DNA of 64,000 bases from Anniella stebbinsi (GCA_029215795.1 JARDYH010000003.1:90986609-91050608); one strand, 5' to 3'; positions 50,042-62,187 are shown, counted from the first letter of the stretch. Translations and numbers: made by a program. The notes: generated by a model from the letters alone, not told the origin.

Positions 50042-53000
50042 CTGTAAACAAAGAAACAATGCTTTTAAAAGTAGCATGGCAAAGCAAGAAAGTAGTTATT
50101 GAGGGAGTGTATTAAGCTGTTTCCATGGGTATGCACAGCACATTTCATTTGGGTGTGCACCCAGGGAATTCTATTTTTTAAAGGTGAATATTTATTGAAT
50201 ACTCAATCATAAAGGACATTATTTTTATTCATTTATTTATTAAACACTGGAGACACTGATGCTCTGACCACGGGAGGACTGTTGAATTTGGGAGGGGGAA
50301 TGAGGAGACACTTCTCAAGCCCCAGCATTGGTGGGGTGTTGTGGTAACACAGGCCAGAGGAGGGGCTTACAAGGTGATATTAGCCTTCAGGGGCCCTCCT
50401 CATGGCCTCTTTGAAGCACAGCTCCCAGCAGAGCAATTCCTTCTTGCTCCTGCTACTGGGAGCAACGGTGCTCTCTAGGAGGCAGTGGTTCTTTGGAGCG
50501 GCAGCAGAGCCACCACACAGCAGCTGGAGGACCATTCCCGCCGCGTTTGGATCCCCCTCTGAATCCTTACTCAAAGGCCCCTCGGTGCTTATTGCTTGAG
50601 AAATTTGTGTGTGCCTGGGCACACGCTGCGTCAGACAACTAAATTGAAATAATTTGGAAAACATGGGTTAAGTCCCAGCCTTAGGCTACTTCAAGCTTTA
50701 TGCTTTAAAAATATGGTTTGGTATAAATATTCTTTTCTTAAAAAAAATACCTTAGCTGTAAGAGAACCAAAATGCAAATGGACATTTTTATAGCCCATAA
50801 AGGGAAGGGGTATAGTGGGGAAGAGTTAAATAATAGTACATTAGGTCAAGCTTAAGATAAAGGAATTATAAATACAGATTTAAGTGAACATGCGTTAAGA
50901 ACTTTCCACATGACAGCATTAGAGAAGGAAGACACTGGCTCAGTTCAGACAACGTGTTTTCAACTGTGGTTTTAGAACTCCACGGTGGAGTTTTTACACC
51001 ACAGCTGAGAAATGTGTTGTCTGGCGGTAAAACTCCACGCAACGGTGGAGTTGTTTTGGAAAACATTCCACGCAGAATATCAACGCTGTGCAGAGGAGAA
51101 TTCCTGCACAACAGTTGTGTTGCGTGTTGTATGGTGGGCTCCATGGAGCTTTCCGTTGCGTTGACTTTTCCCACTGGCTACAGAATTCCCTAGTAAGAGG
51201 GATGAAATGAGGGAGTGTGCCACTCTAGGAGAGCCAACACGATAGTTTTTTCGCAGAAATGGCTGATGGGGTACCATCGGGAGGACTGGTGGAGGAGGCA
51301 GAGGAACTGTCAATCAACGCCCCTAAAAACTCAACTGTTGAGTGGAGTTTTCACACTGCATTGACTAACGTGTTGTCTGAACTGAGCCAGTAAGACACCC
51401 TCTATTAGCTCAGTTATGACCAACTGCCATACCTGAATTTCTTCTTTCTTTCCAATCCCTTAGATTAGATTATAAACAATTATTTTCAACTAAACTACCC
51501 TGAATGCTCTGACAAAAAGACAGAATATAAATATAAATATAAAAAACAAACTTAAAAACAAACTTACATTGAATGATACAATTTGACTGTCTCTTATTTG
51601 ACCACATTCAAATATTTTTTGAAGTTTAAGATCCCATTGTGTAAGTGACAACCTACCTGGAATAATTCAGTAGCATGGCCAGTGAAAGTTCCTCATTCCT
51701 CAGTCATGCAGGAGTCAGGGTAGCATACCTCTTATTTAGAGGAAGTCACCCCTATTCCTGCAACTCTTTCCAGATAGCTTCTGCCTTGCCTTTCCTATCT
51801 CTACTAAGCTACATAGCTTAGCCACTAACTTCTTACTGGCCATGCGCTATAACTGTAGGCATCTCTGAACAGAAACATGGGCCACAAATCCAGCAGACAG
51901 ATAAATACGGTGAAATAGAGTGGTGGTGAGGACTTCTGGCAAAAATTAAGCTAGAATTCAGGCCTGGAAATAACCTGTTTTCAGCTCAATGCCAGGTCTC
52001 AGCTCTGGAACTTGCGAGTTATAATCAAGAAAAAAATGTCTCTGAGTACAAACAGAATTCATAGTTAAATTTCAACTGAGTTTCGCCAGGACTTAAACAG
52101 CAGAGAAATTAGTGTTGTTTCCTCATTGCTAAAAGACAACAGAATAGCTTGAACTGTTGGGAAATATGAATAAATAAAACACTTAAGTTTTTCCTTAATG
52201 TGGGTACTGAGCTGGTGCAGAGGTAATGAGAACCAATGGTTTGCTGCTATGTGCACAAGCCTTGAGCTCATATGTGCCTCACCGCATCCCCCCTCACACA
52301 TACTTATGCACAACTGTGTAGAGATGGAAGCTTTTTTTAACTAATCACAGTTCATCACTACAGACAAAGAAAGGTAACTATGTTTTTTTCTTAGAACAAG
52401 TCAAGATCTGAAGGCACAATTCAATACTGATTTATTCTAACAAATCACAGTTTAAAAAAGGCAGTTACTCAAGTTTGGATGGAACTAGTTTAAAAGTAGA
52501 AGCTTCTGACCTCCTCCTGGTTGTTGCGCAAGAACCAGCACATTAAATTGCTCCCCAGAATTTACTACTGGGAACAGCCAGCTGCGCCCCAGATTCTATA
52601 GGACTAGAAGTTATCTATAGCAACACAGGTAATTCATTGCTTGTGCCACTGCAAATAAAGCCTGCCCAAAATATCAGGATGCTAATTGTTATTTCTACAT
52701 TATTTTATATAGTGCTACATATTTAAGAATTTGTAAAGGGAGTATAGATTAGGTATGACAACTAAGGACGTCTTTAAGAGTGCACTTTGAGACGCGTGAA
52801 AAATACTTGCACCCGCTAAGTGAGCAATGTCTTTCAAAATATGGTTTTTCAGCTGCTAGCTTGATACATGGAAAACTGTTTTAGTATCATTGATTGTTAG
52901 GGCTTTAACATCCTTCTCTTGTAAATTTACCAGTTTAAAAGTGCTGTATACACTTTTGGAGTTTCCATTGGGTTTCATACTCACCTCAAGCTGACAAATG

Positions 53001-56000
53001 CGTTCCTGTTCTTTGCAGCCCTGCTGATCATCGATTTCAACGGCCTTCCGCATCACTGCAGCCATTTCTGTGATTTGGTCCACGTGCGCTTGTAGCTCCT
53101 TAGCAAAAGAGCCAAGTAAAATTAACAGGTAGTGACCGTTCAAATTTCAAATGCCACCTGAGTGTTAAAAGCTTACAAAACTCAAAAAGGTGAGTAAAAT
53201 ACCACAAACGTTTCCAACTTAAGTACCATGTAGGCGTTGGCCTGCTTGTGTGTAGGGCTAATGTGGGGAGGAAGATGTAGGCGTGCAAGTAAGCGCCACC
53301 CCCAAGTTCTTTTAGACTCTTGTGCACTGCGCACAAATGTCTGGAACGGCCTCTGTAAGCATGTTTAGCTGAATGCAATTACAGAGCTCCTGCCTTACCA
53401 GGGTTCCCGATCATGGGAGCTCTGTAAGTATGGGTGTTCAACTGAACGCGCTTTCAGAGCCCTTTTCAGACTTTCACACCTTAAACGGAAGCCAGGCACA
53501 CAGAGATGTTGGGGGAGGGCTTATGTGCACATCCCCCTCATTAGCTCTACACATGAACAGGCGAAAAGCCTGCAGAGGGTGAGAATTAACCAGTGTTTCA
53601 TATTAAACAATGAAGTACTAAGATTATTTCTTTGCTGCGTTCGAACAACATGATAGTCAACAGTAGGGTAATAATCAACTCGACAGTTGTTTATATAGGG
53701 GTTACTCCGCACACAACATGATAATAATCAACCATGGTGTGGATTAGAATTAGCGTTAAGTTGACTATTAGTCCATGTTGAGTTGACTCACTCATCCCCT
53801 GCCCTCTCTCCAGGTCCTTCCACTCGTATCCCATCAGCCATTGCTGCCAAAAATCTATCCTGATCTACCACTTTGACTGCTCTTGCCTTGTGACTCTGTG
53901 GCTGACAAAATAACTAACGGTGCCCTCCACACAATACAATAACCAATGGTGGTTCAAATAGCCAACTCTGCACAGCGTTGATTATTTGCTTTGGTTATTT
54001 GCATTGATTATTTTGGCCAAATAAGCAACCATTTGTCAAAAACCTCCCTCCACAGAACATGATAACCCATGGTGGGTTAAACAACCAACAGTCAACTATT
54101 TAAACCACCATGGGTTATTGTGTTGTCTGAACCCAATCTTTCAGTCATGCTTTGCCCATTTCAAGATTAAATATTTATTGTCAAAGCTACAAGATTTCTA
54201 TATGTAACAGTGCAGATCCTATAAGTCTTGTTCCATATTAAACACTATCTTTTTTGAGCCACCTTTAAGAGAACACATTTCCAACAACTGACTTCTCCAA
54301 GATGGGAGTGGGTTCAATGCTCTATTTTTCCTATATACAACATTCTCATTGGTGTCACTTACAACACTCTGGCTCAATTCGGACGACACGATAGTCAATG
54401 GTGGGGTAATAATCAACTTTACACTTGTTCATCTAGGGGTTACTCCCCACACAACATAGTAATAAATAATCAACTGTGGTGAGGATTAGGATCAGCGCTG
54501 AGTTGACTATGGCAGCATTCGGACGACACAATAGTCAAAACAACTGACGATTGTTTCCCCCACCCCAGTTGTTTATTGTGTCGTCCAAATTGAGCCAGTG
54601 TGTGTGTCCATATGCACATATGTGCAGGAAGGAATTGTTGCCCATTGTAGCCCATATGCACATATGTGCAGGAAGGAATTGTAGCCCACCTCACCTAGCA
54701 ATATACATGACATTAATTCAGAAGGAACTTTAAAATAAGCATTCAAAATACATATGGAAACCTCAGGGAAAAAATCTATTAAAGTAGCTTCAATAAGCTA
54801 CCTCTTAAGATAACAGTGCTCAGGAAAACAACCCAGTTCTTTAGTCACAGATGATGGGTTATATAACAACAGAGTGGTTATAGCATGCTTTCTGATATAG
54901 ATCCAGTTCACACATAATGACGACCCATGAGTTTAACAACAGCCACTTCTGCTTTGCCTCTGGTTTAGGAAACAACCCAGGAACACTCCTAGGTGATATG
55001 AACCCAGAATGCTGGGTTGTTGAGAAGGAAACCATCCAAAATTTTAACCCCAAAGGGGTTAAAATTCTGAGTTGTTTCCTCATCAACAACCCAGAGTTCT
55101 GGGTTTGCATGTAATGCCAAACAACCCAAGAATAGGGCATTCCTGGGTTATTTTCTAACCAGATGCAAAGCGGATGCAGCAGGAGGTAGGGCACTTGTTC
55201 ACTCCCGCACGATCCTATACAACCATGTGTTAATTAGATGAAAACTGGGTCATATTAATATTTTAATAAAACTGCAGCAGAAGAAAAGGGTCATGCAAAT
55301 CTAAGCCTCCTATCTTAACTACAGCTTAACACATCTTTGCTGTCTTAGGCTAATTCAGCACCTTAAAGCACTGTACTATATGCCTAAATGTGCTACTTCA
55401 AAATAAGTTTCTGCATCATGCTTGCAACCAAAACACTACATGTGTTTTCACTACTATTTTTACACCCAACAGGATCCCCCTTCAGTTTAAAAGGACTGAA
55501 AAAAGTTTCCATTCAGTCCTTTGAGGAGTTAACCTGAAAGAGCAAATAGAAAGTAATTTTGGTGTTTTTAATATCAGTTACTAAATCTATTCGTGGTATG
55601 CAATTAGCTTTATTTAGTTGCATGTAGTGCTATCAACTGATACAAACACGTACGTCTGTGGGAAATCAAGAGTTCCAAGGGAAAATATTGGGTAGGTAAA
55701 GGATTATGCAGTTCTCCTCAGACCCATACATTCTTCTATGCAAATCTTTCCCTCCCAATGCCACTTTGCAGTGGTGAACTAAGGCCCAGGGTTTGGAAAT
55801 CAGACTTAGCCACATGTAAACCCATCTAAGGACAGCAAGTAAAACATAAAAGAACATCAGTATCTGGTATAAAGCAGAAGGTAATTGAATAAAACATTAC
55901 ACTACAACAGGTTTACATATTTTTTTAAAGGCATACTACCTTAGAGTGCTGCTCCTTTAACTTCATTATTATACCTGGATCATCCTTTTTGCTAGCCATG

Positions 56001-59000
56001 AGTAGTCTAAACATCTGTTCTCTGTATTTGCTCATTATTAGCTCCAAGGCAGACTGATGTTCTTCAAGAGAGGTACGTAGTTCTATCAAAATAAATGTAA
56101 TCCTTTTAAAATGTACACAGGAAAGTACAATTAAATATAACAAGAGCTTCTGCTTGACAACACTGGCTATAATCCTCAAATTGCTTAAGCTACAAAAGAG
56201 CCATCCATTTCACTACTGTTACTGTAGAATTAAGCGACTGGATGTTAGAAATTAACATAAATTTCTGTTACTGTGAAATACAATGCCTAGCATTCACCTA
56301 CTGATTCAGATACTTTAGTGGCTTAACAGTGCATCTGCACATCAGATATGGGGAGGAGTATTTCTGGTATCACTATTAGCACGTAAGTGTTACTATTATT
56401 AGTAATCTATGTTGCTAATAAAACATTTTAATATTAATTAATCCTAAGGACTCCATTATTGGGACATAATTTTAAAAAACTATGTAAATGGTCAGACACC
56501 TTTTCTAAACTGAGCACTCTGAGTGCCATTTTTGGGTGGAAAAGTGGAATAAAAATCCAATAAATAAATAAAATCCTTACCTTTATTTTCTTGTTGTAGT
56601 TCTCTGATCTGCCTGTTTTCCTGTTGGATACCCAGTACCAGCGAAGAGCGGGGCCTATGTCTTGCTACTTCATTAAGCTCTTGAATTTCTTCCTGGTACT
56701 GTAATTAGATATTTTATAAAGATGGAAATGACAAAAAGAATGTTATACCTACTATTCAAGTTGAACCTAGCTCCAATAACAATAAGCAGAATCCAACTAG
56801 TCAAATGAAGTTTTAACATTTTTAGGTAAAGTTCCAATGAAGACAAAGGAATTAAAGTGGTTTGAGTGGCTTACTGATTAAAGCTTGATCAGCCAATCCT
56901 ATGGTCTGCTGTGTAGAGCTGCCTTCGAATAGAATTGGATGCAAGGATCAAGGTGCAGACAGACTGCAGCAGAACATACAGAATTGTACTATCTTATGAT
57001 TTTGCACTGCTACGACTGTATCATTGGTGCAACTATAGTGTATAAAACCTTACAAAAATCTGATGTGGATAAAAAGCATGGGAGCAGGGAAACAGGTTTA
57101 TGTATAACTACTTGTCTGGTCATCTGTGATAAGAATCAACCCCAAGTAACTAGGTAGGGATTTCTTCTGGTAAGAGACTTTTGTCTGCATGTGATATGCC
57201 ACAAGTAGCAGAGGTACATGTGAGGTGGGTTAGTATCATTTGTGAATTTATTTAAACATTGTACCAAGGGAAATTTATCCATAGTAGCTTCTCGTTAGGT
57301 GCGAACTGGCTCACTGGCTCACTATCTTTTGGTACCTTAAAGATTAACAAATTTATTATAGTGTAAGCTTTCATGGTTTGGATTCCACTTCTCTAGATAG
57401 ATGGACTTCATTCTTGGTCAACTGGTGTATATACATATGGGTGTAGTGAGAGACAAAAACAGATTTAAAAACCAGGTCAGATTGAAATGCAATGTAAAAG
57501 ATATAGATGTATGCAAAATAAGTGCAGTAGATATAAAAGATAGGGCTCTCTCAGTGGTAGTGCCTAAATTGTGGAAATGTCTTCCAATGACAACTCATGA
57601 ACGTGTTTTAGATGGCAGGTTACAACACTACTGTTTCAGAGATCTTTGGGGATAATAGACTGTTGTTTGCTCTATGCCCATGTTTGCTTTTATACTACTG
57701 TTTTTACTGTATATTTGAAATGTAGTTTATATTGTTGAGTGCCCTAGATGGAAAAGCGTAGTATAAATATTTTAAATTTTAAAAAATCAATAAAAGGCAA
57801 ACATACTAATGGAAAGTAACATTAGAGAGAATGTACTTGTATGCAAGTCCCAGCAGGAAAAAGAGGCTTTTGAAGCTTTTAAAACTATATGGTACTGAAA
57901 CACATTTACAGACAAATTACTGCCAGAAAGCTAGGATTTCATGTGCTCCACTTGTAAATAAATGATGCAAGGAAGATCTGACCAGAGTTAAGAACATAAG
58001 AGCAGCCATGCTGGATCAGACCAAGGGTCCATCAAGTCCAGCATTCTGTTCACACAGTGGCCAGCCAGCTGCCCATAGGAAAGCCACAAGCAAGACATGA
58101 CTGCAAAAGCATCCTCCCCCCATGTTTCCTAATATCTAGCATACATAAGTCTCTGATACTGAAGGCAGCATACAGCCATCAGCACTAGTAGCCACGATAG
58201 TCCTATCCTCCATGAATTTGTCCAATCCCCTTTTAAAGCCATCCAAATTAGTTAGCCATCACTACATCTTGTGGTAGCAGAAGTGGCTGTTATTAAACCC
58301 ATGGGTTGTCATAGTTGGGATTTTTTGCCCCAAGGTGCATTACTTTACATTTGTTTACGTTGAACCACATTTGCCATTTTTATGCACATACTCCCAGTTT
58401 GGAGAGATCCTTCCGAAGCTCCTTGCAATCCCTTTTTGTTTTAACCACCCTGGATAATTTGGTGTCATCAGCAAATTTGACCACTTCACTGCTCTCTTCT
58501 AATTCCTGATCATTTATGGATCAGTTGAAAAGCATTGGTTCCAATACGTATTCCTGTGGGATCCCCACTGTTTACATCCCTCCACTGGGAGAATTTACAA
58601 TTTATTCCTACTCTGTTTTCCGTTCTTTAACCAGTTGCTGATCCATAAGAGGACCTCTCCTCTTATTCCATGACTGTTAAGTTTGCTCAGGGACTTTTTG
58701 AGGGACATTTGGAAGCCCAAGTAAACAGCCAGCAATATAATGTAAAAATCCAAGGGGTGACGGGAGATGCATACAACTACACAGCACTATACTACTTCAG
58801 CTGGTTTCAAATGCACATATTCATGAAAGAAAAAGCTATAGAGACCTTTTAATTATAATACACATACATGCAGACAATAAAGACAGCATTTATCTCAGAG
58901 GCCTTATCAAGACAGTACGTGGCTACATGTTGCATTTCACTCCTTTGATCTACGCAAAAAACATAAATGAACATATCTAAACAGCCAATGATTTCTGAAT

Positions 59001-59162
59001 AAAAACTATTAAAATAAGACTACAAACCTGCTTCATTGCTTCCACTTGTTTGTTGAGAGCTGTAGTTTGTTCAATCAGAACTTCCGCTGCATTGTCATGT
59101 TCTCTCAATCTCTCCACTAATGCTTTTGCATCAGCTAGGGCCTTCTCAATTGTGCAACTCAT
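49907..59162 (-). CDS. FGFR1OP2: FGFR1 oncogene partner 2 (whole coding span, 5 coding exons)
   Basis: FGFR1OP2 belongs to the SIKE family of coiled-coil adaptors that associate with STRIPAK phosphatase-kinase complexes at the cytoskeleton; the human gene was first known as an FGFR1 fusion partner. Five coding exons join in phase to 214 residues plus TGA. The start [19 protein letters not shown] and blocks such as [19 protein letters not shown] are almost identical to human. Heptad-like helices dominate. Human isoform 1 has 253 residues; this model lacks the 38-residue alternative exon between exon 4 (KEQHSK) and exon 5 (ELQAH), and has one residue fewer near the end (NLKDD). A further 5' noncoding exon is expected in the CpG island near 63.5 kb. 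Identity is near certain. Confidence 0.97.
50148..50640. mobile_element. Unclassified repeat, copy 2
   Basis: Runs GTGTGCACCCAGGGAATTC to TGTGCCTGGGCACACG, short inverted ends. It is the reverse-orientation, longer counterpart of 14.05-14.46 kb. It starts about 110 bp upstream of the last FGFR1OP2 exon, inside the intron. Confidence 0.65.
50936..51389. mobile_element. 454-bp DNA transposon with 9-bp flanking match
   Basis: Ends TGGCTCAGTTCAGACAACG and CGTTGTCTGAACTGAGCCA. The flanks GGAAGACAC (50927-50935) and GTAAGACAC (51390-51398) match at 8 of 9. Interior inverted motifs include AACTCCACGGTGGAGTT and AACTCAACTGTTGAG. No coding capacity. Confidence 0.65.
51400..52984. other. FGFR1OP2: FGFR1OP2 last intron, nothing further recognised
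   Basis: Intron sequence with no exon-like conserved block or familiar repeat. Confidence 0.45.
52985..53098 (-). CDS. FGFR1OP2: FGFR1OP2 coding exon 4
   Basis: Residues 133-170: [20 protein letters not shown] and [16 protein letters not shown], a coiled-coil segment. Acceptor TGCTAAG, donor GAG|GTGAGT. Length is 38 codons, phase 0 at both ends. Confidence 0.97.
53634..54138. mobile_element. About 500-bp element related to copies A-C
   Basis: The left part GAACAACATGATAGTCAAC, GTAATAATCAACTCGACAG and GGGGTTACTCCGCACACAAC parallels copy A. The right end GGGTTATTGTGTTGTCTGAA matches the related group. The interior repeats AACCATGGTGG-type motifs. Confidence 0.55.
54371..54596 (+). mobile_element. 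DNA transposon, copy C
   Basis: Starts GGCTCAATTCGGACGACACG and ends GTCGTCCAAATTGAGCC; the interior is the same as copies A and B, including the internal terminus-like CATTCGGACGACACAATAG. The flanks do not match at three bases, so the target duplication has decayed or differs. Confidence 0.7.
54609..54694 (+). repeat. 43-bp tandem duplication
   Basis: CCATATGCACATATGTGCAG plus GAAGGAATTGT occurs at 54609 and again at 54652, differing at about one base. The unit includes a short palindrome, CATATGCACATATG. It begins right beside copy C. Confidence 0.85.
54900..55170. mobile_element. Hairpin MITE with perfect core palindrome
   Basis: Core AATTTTAACCCC-AAA-GGGGTTAAAATT at 55040-55066. Arms extend through GTTGTTGAGAAGGAAACC against TTTCCTCATCAACAAC and CCCAGAATGCTGGG against CCCAGAGTTCTGGG. 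Confidence 0.7.
55940..56082 (-). CDS. FGFR1OP2: FGFR1OP2 coding exon 3
   Basis: Residues 85-132. It encodes [20 protein letters not shown], the [12 protein letters not shown] block and KEQHSK; this is the SIKE-family core. Acceptor TTGATAG, donor AAG|GTAGTA. In human the optional exon follows directly. Confidence 0.97.
56581..56698 (-). CDS. FGFR1OP2: FGFR1OP2 coding exon 2
   Basis: Residues 46-84 plus one base. It encodes [20 protein letters not shown] and [16 protein letters not shown], a coiled-coil segment. Acceptor TTACAG, donor AAAG|GTAAGG. Confidence 0.97.
57315..57400. repeat. Sauropsid repeat tail (ACTAACAAATTTATT type)
   Basis: TTAAAGATTAACAAATTTAT and GTAAGCTTTCATGG are shared with 62.19-62.28 kb. 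A widespread repeat whose family I cannot name. Confidence 0.4.
57480..57795 (+). mobile_element. LINE 3' end fragment
   Basis: Frame with [20 protein letters not shown], resembling the reverse transcriptase C-terminal motif, then a tail GTATAAATATTTTAAATTTT. Confidence 0.45.
57990..58730 (-). mobile_element. CR1-type LINE 3' fragments
   Basis: GAACATAAGAGCAGCCATGC, AGCATTCTGTTCACACAGTG and GAATTTGTCCAATCCCCTTT (inverse CR1 3' end), then ATTTGGTGTCATCAGCAAAT and CTGATCCATAAGAGGACC, an older CR1/L3-type segment. Confidence 0.65.
59028..59162 (-). CDS. FGFR1OP2: FGFR1OP2 coding exon 1 (start codon)
   Basis: Residues 1-45, [19 protein letters not shown] to VEAMKQ. The exon starts at 59164, two bases before the ATG, after acceptor GTTTAG, so the 5' UTR is in another exon. 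Donor CAG|GTTTGT. An in-frame ATG 18 bases upstream lies in the intron and is rejected. Confidence 0.97.
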
Positions 59163-59164
59163 TT

Positions 59165-61460
59165 CTAAACAAACAAACAAACAAGCAAAACAAGGATTTT
59201 TTAATATAATACCAACACTATTCTGCCCCTCCCGAGATATGTTGAGTATGTGTTCCTAGACTCTGAAACATTAAAAAGTATTTTATCTCAACTCAAGGAA
59301 GTACTTTTAATATATATGGGCTCTTCTAATCCTTGCTATACAAATATATCTATTTTGTGTACAGCTCCAGTTCCATTCTTGTTCAAAAATCAATAGGGGG
59401 GGGGGGGGGAGAAGGTTTTACCAGAACCAGCAACAAACTTGATCAGCTAAAAATCAGTATGCAACCTAATGAACAAGCAGAATAATTGATAATATTGAAC
59501 AAGCAGAATTATGAATGAATGCATTATTCCCATCCTCCTAAAAATGTCACACATTGCTTAACATGTTATCCTTTATATAATTGCAATATCTTAGAATAGA
59601 ATGAAATCCCATTGATTTTAACAGGACTTACTTCCAAGTAAGTATACTTAGGGTTGCAGGATTAGTATACAGTGCTTTTAATCTTGACCTCCTTGATCCT
59701 TCCCAATAAAATAGTTGGAGCGGTCCTTATCAATCCCATCATACAAATTGACATATAAGACAGCTTATTTCACAAAGGATGCTTAAATTGATTTTGTCTG
59801 TCCTGTCACATTTTAGTAGTTACAATTACTACAGCTTATCTCCAATTTCAAATGGGTCTCTTTCATTTTCTATCCTGCATCAACAAGGATCCCAACAAAA
59901 CACAATATTTATTTGGAAGCAAGGCCCAGTGAACTCAACTGGATTTAGTCTGAACTAAGTGTGCAAAGGATTGCCTTAGTTTATATCACTTATGAAAACA
60001 CCTTGAAATATTGTGATGGTTCACAAGAAAAATTATATGAGCGAGTGTGGAGGGTCACTACCAGGCTCACAAGCTGGCTGAGCTTGTGTCATGGTGGCTG
60101 TTGGTGCTATTTGAGGCTCTCATGTTTGATGTGGCCCTAAGACTACTCAGCAAATCCACTGCTGAGCTATAATCTGAGTCAAAGCTTCCCAGAACCAATC
60201 TAGAACACTTGTTCCACAGGATCACACTGGTATACAAATGGTGTTGGGTTGGGAATCTTCAAACACCAGAATTGAAATGAGGAAAGATCACTCCCCAGAA
60301 TGTGAAATGATGAGGAATACAGACTTTTCTGATTAATACTTTTGCTTTGAGAGTTAATGTATATCCATTATCAATCCATTGTAAAACTGTATAGATGAAT
60401 TAAAATGGACCAATATGTAAAACACAGCAACACAAAGCAGATGCCTGTACTAAAATCACTGTGGAATGCCTGGATCTCACCATATGTAACTGCGCAAATA
60501 CTTCCTACATTATGCTTCTTTCACTACCATATCTAGATACCCATAAAAACAAACATCTGAACTGGCTCTTATAAAAATATGCAGAGAAACAAGGTAGTAA
60601 TATGATTTTATGAACGAGAATCCTTAATAAAAACATCACTGCAGATCTATTACATAAATTCCAATTTTACAATAGGCTTATGTAGGTTGCATGGTCTTTC
60701 TAAACCCCCTGCAAATGCCAGCATTGTAAAAACATGCTAGAAATTCACTGAGAATTACAAGTCTCCAAACAAATGAGAAGCCAACAACTTACTCCATAAT
60801 TATCCTGTTATTATTCTACATTTCCTCTGACATATCAATTAGTAATGTAACTTACATGACAGACAGGGCACCATATAAGAAGGATTCTTCAGCCTGACAA
60901 AGTTCTTAAATTCAGATGTAACACTTTGTTTTATTGCTGTGAGTTTTAATAGTAACATCTTTTACCCTTGCTGCTGGAAGTTTCTTGTTTTTTGTTTGTT
61001 TGTTCTATTATGCATTTGTATTTGTGTTAGATTGTATGATACGATTTTATGATTATGCTATACAGCACTCTGAATACTTTTAGTGGTAAGGGAGGTATAA
61101 ATAAATTATTAAATGTGAGAAATGTTTTTAGATAAAAAGGAGAAAAAAGACTCACATAAAACATGGTAATCCTCAAATTAGGAGAAAATTAAATAGAAGC
61201 CCTATAGATTGTTTTCCCTGCAGATCCATAAGCAAGTTCGTCCAAATATACAACTACTTCAGCAAACAACTTAAGTAACAGGAAAACTAAATTGTAGTCT
61301 GCTTAACATACAAACAAGTAATATTTGTTCCAGTTAGACCTCAGAACATCTCAAATTCTTAAAACAGGAAAGTAATGCAAGCTATTTTCTACCAAGTATT
61401 AAAACAGTGTAGAGTGTAAACTCTATGGGCAGCATCTGTATTACTTATGTACTGTAGAGT
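59165..61460 (-). other. FGFR1OP2: FGFR1OP2 intron 1, left part
   Basis: A G run is at 59397-59410, a short MITE-like piece (CAGGACTTACTTCCAAGTAA) near 59595-59665, and a LINE tail near 60990-61115 (GGAGGTATAAATAAATTATT). Nothing else is recognised. Confidence 0.5.
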
Positions 61461-61464
61461 ATCA

Positions 61465-61690
61465 GCAAAGCCAGGATCATGTAATAGTTACAATGTCAGA
61501 CCAGAACTAGTGAGACCTGGGTTCAAATCCCATTCAGTCCTGTCACATGGGCCAGTCATTATCATTCAGCTTAATCGACCTCACAATACTGTAAAGAAGG
61601 GCAAGAATAGAGAACCATGTACATTGTCCAGAGCATACATGGCTCTCTATCCCTTGGAGGAAGAGTTAGATAAAAATGAGAAATTTTAAT
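61465..61690 (+). mobile_element. tRNA-derived SINE
   Basis: GACCTGGGTTCAAATCCC holds a canonical box B; the body has GGGCCAGTCATTATCATTC and the end CTTGGAGGAAGAGTTAGAT. Same family as 27.58 kb. Confidence 0.7.
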
Positions 61691-61874
61691 AAAAATAAAT
61701 GGAAAAATATTCAACCATTTAGTAGGAGACTAGTCTGCTATAATAAAACACACAAAATTAAGGCCAGTTCTCAACAATAATGTATCAGTAATCAGAAACT
61801 GGAAGTTGAAACTGGAAAGTATATTTCAAACCCCCTCTCAAAAAGAGGGTGGCAATGTAGGAGAGACTTGGCCA

Positions 61875-61893
61875 CACACACACACACACACAA
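61875..61893. repeat. (CA)n microsatellite
   Basis: About nine CA units. Confidence 0.85.
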
Positions 61894-62187
61894 ATACTCT
61901 CCTCCAATTTCCTATGTGTGGGAATGCAGAGTGTGAGAAAGGTAGGTAGTTCTTCAGTTTCTCAGAAGATGCCTTTCAGAACTGCCAATTACAAGCCAAA
62001 TATTCCTCCTTATCTGAGAGAGGAACAAGGCCAGCAACATTTTAGACAGCCCTGCATTTTAGTCAGCTGTTGAACAATGATGAGGACTAGACACAAGGAG
62101 CTCAGAGGGCCAATTCACACTTTTAATGTGTCATTTTATTTTGTGGATGTGTACCTATAATTTAAGTGTACATTTAAAAATGCCCAG

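Noticed and set aside
59163..59180. Earlier FGFR1OP2 start at an in-frame upstream ATG
   Set aside because: It lies on the intron side of a clear acceptor, and the family starts at MSCTIEK.
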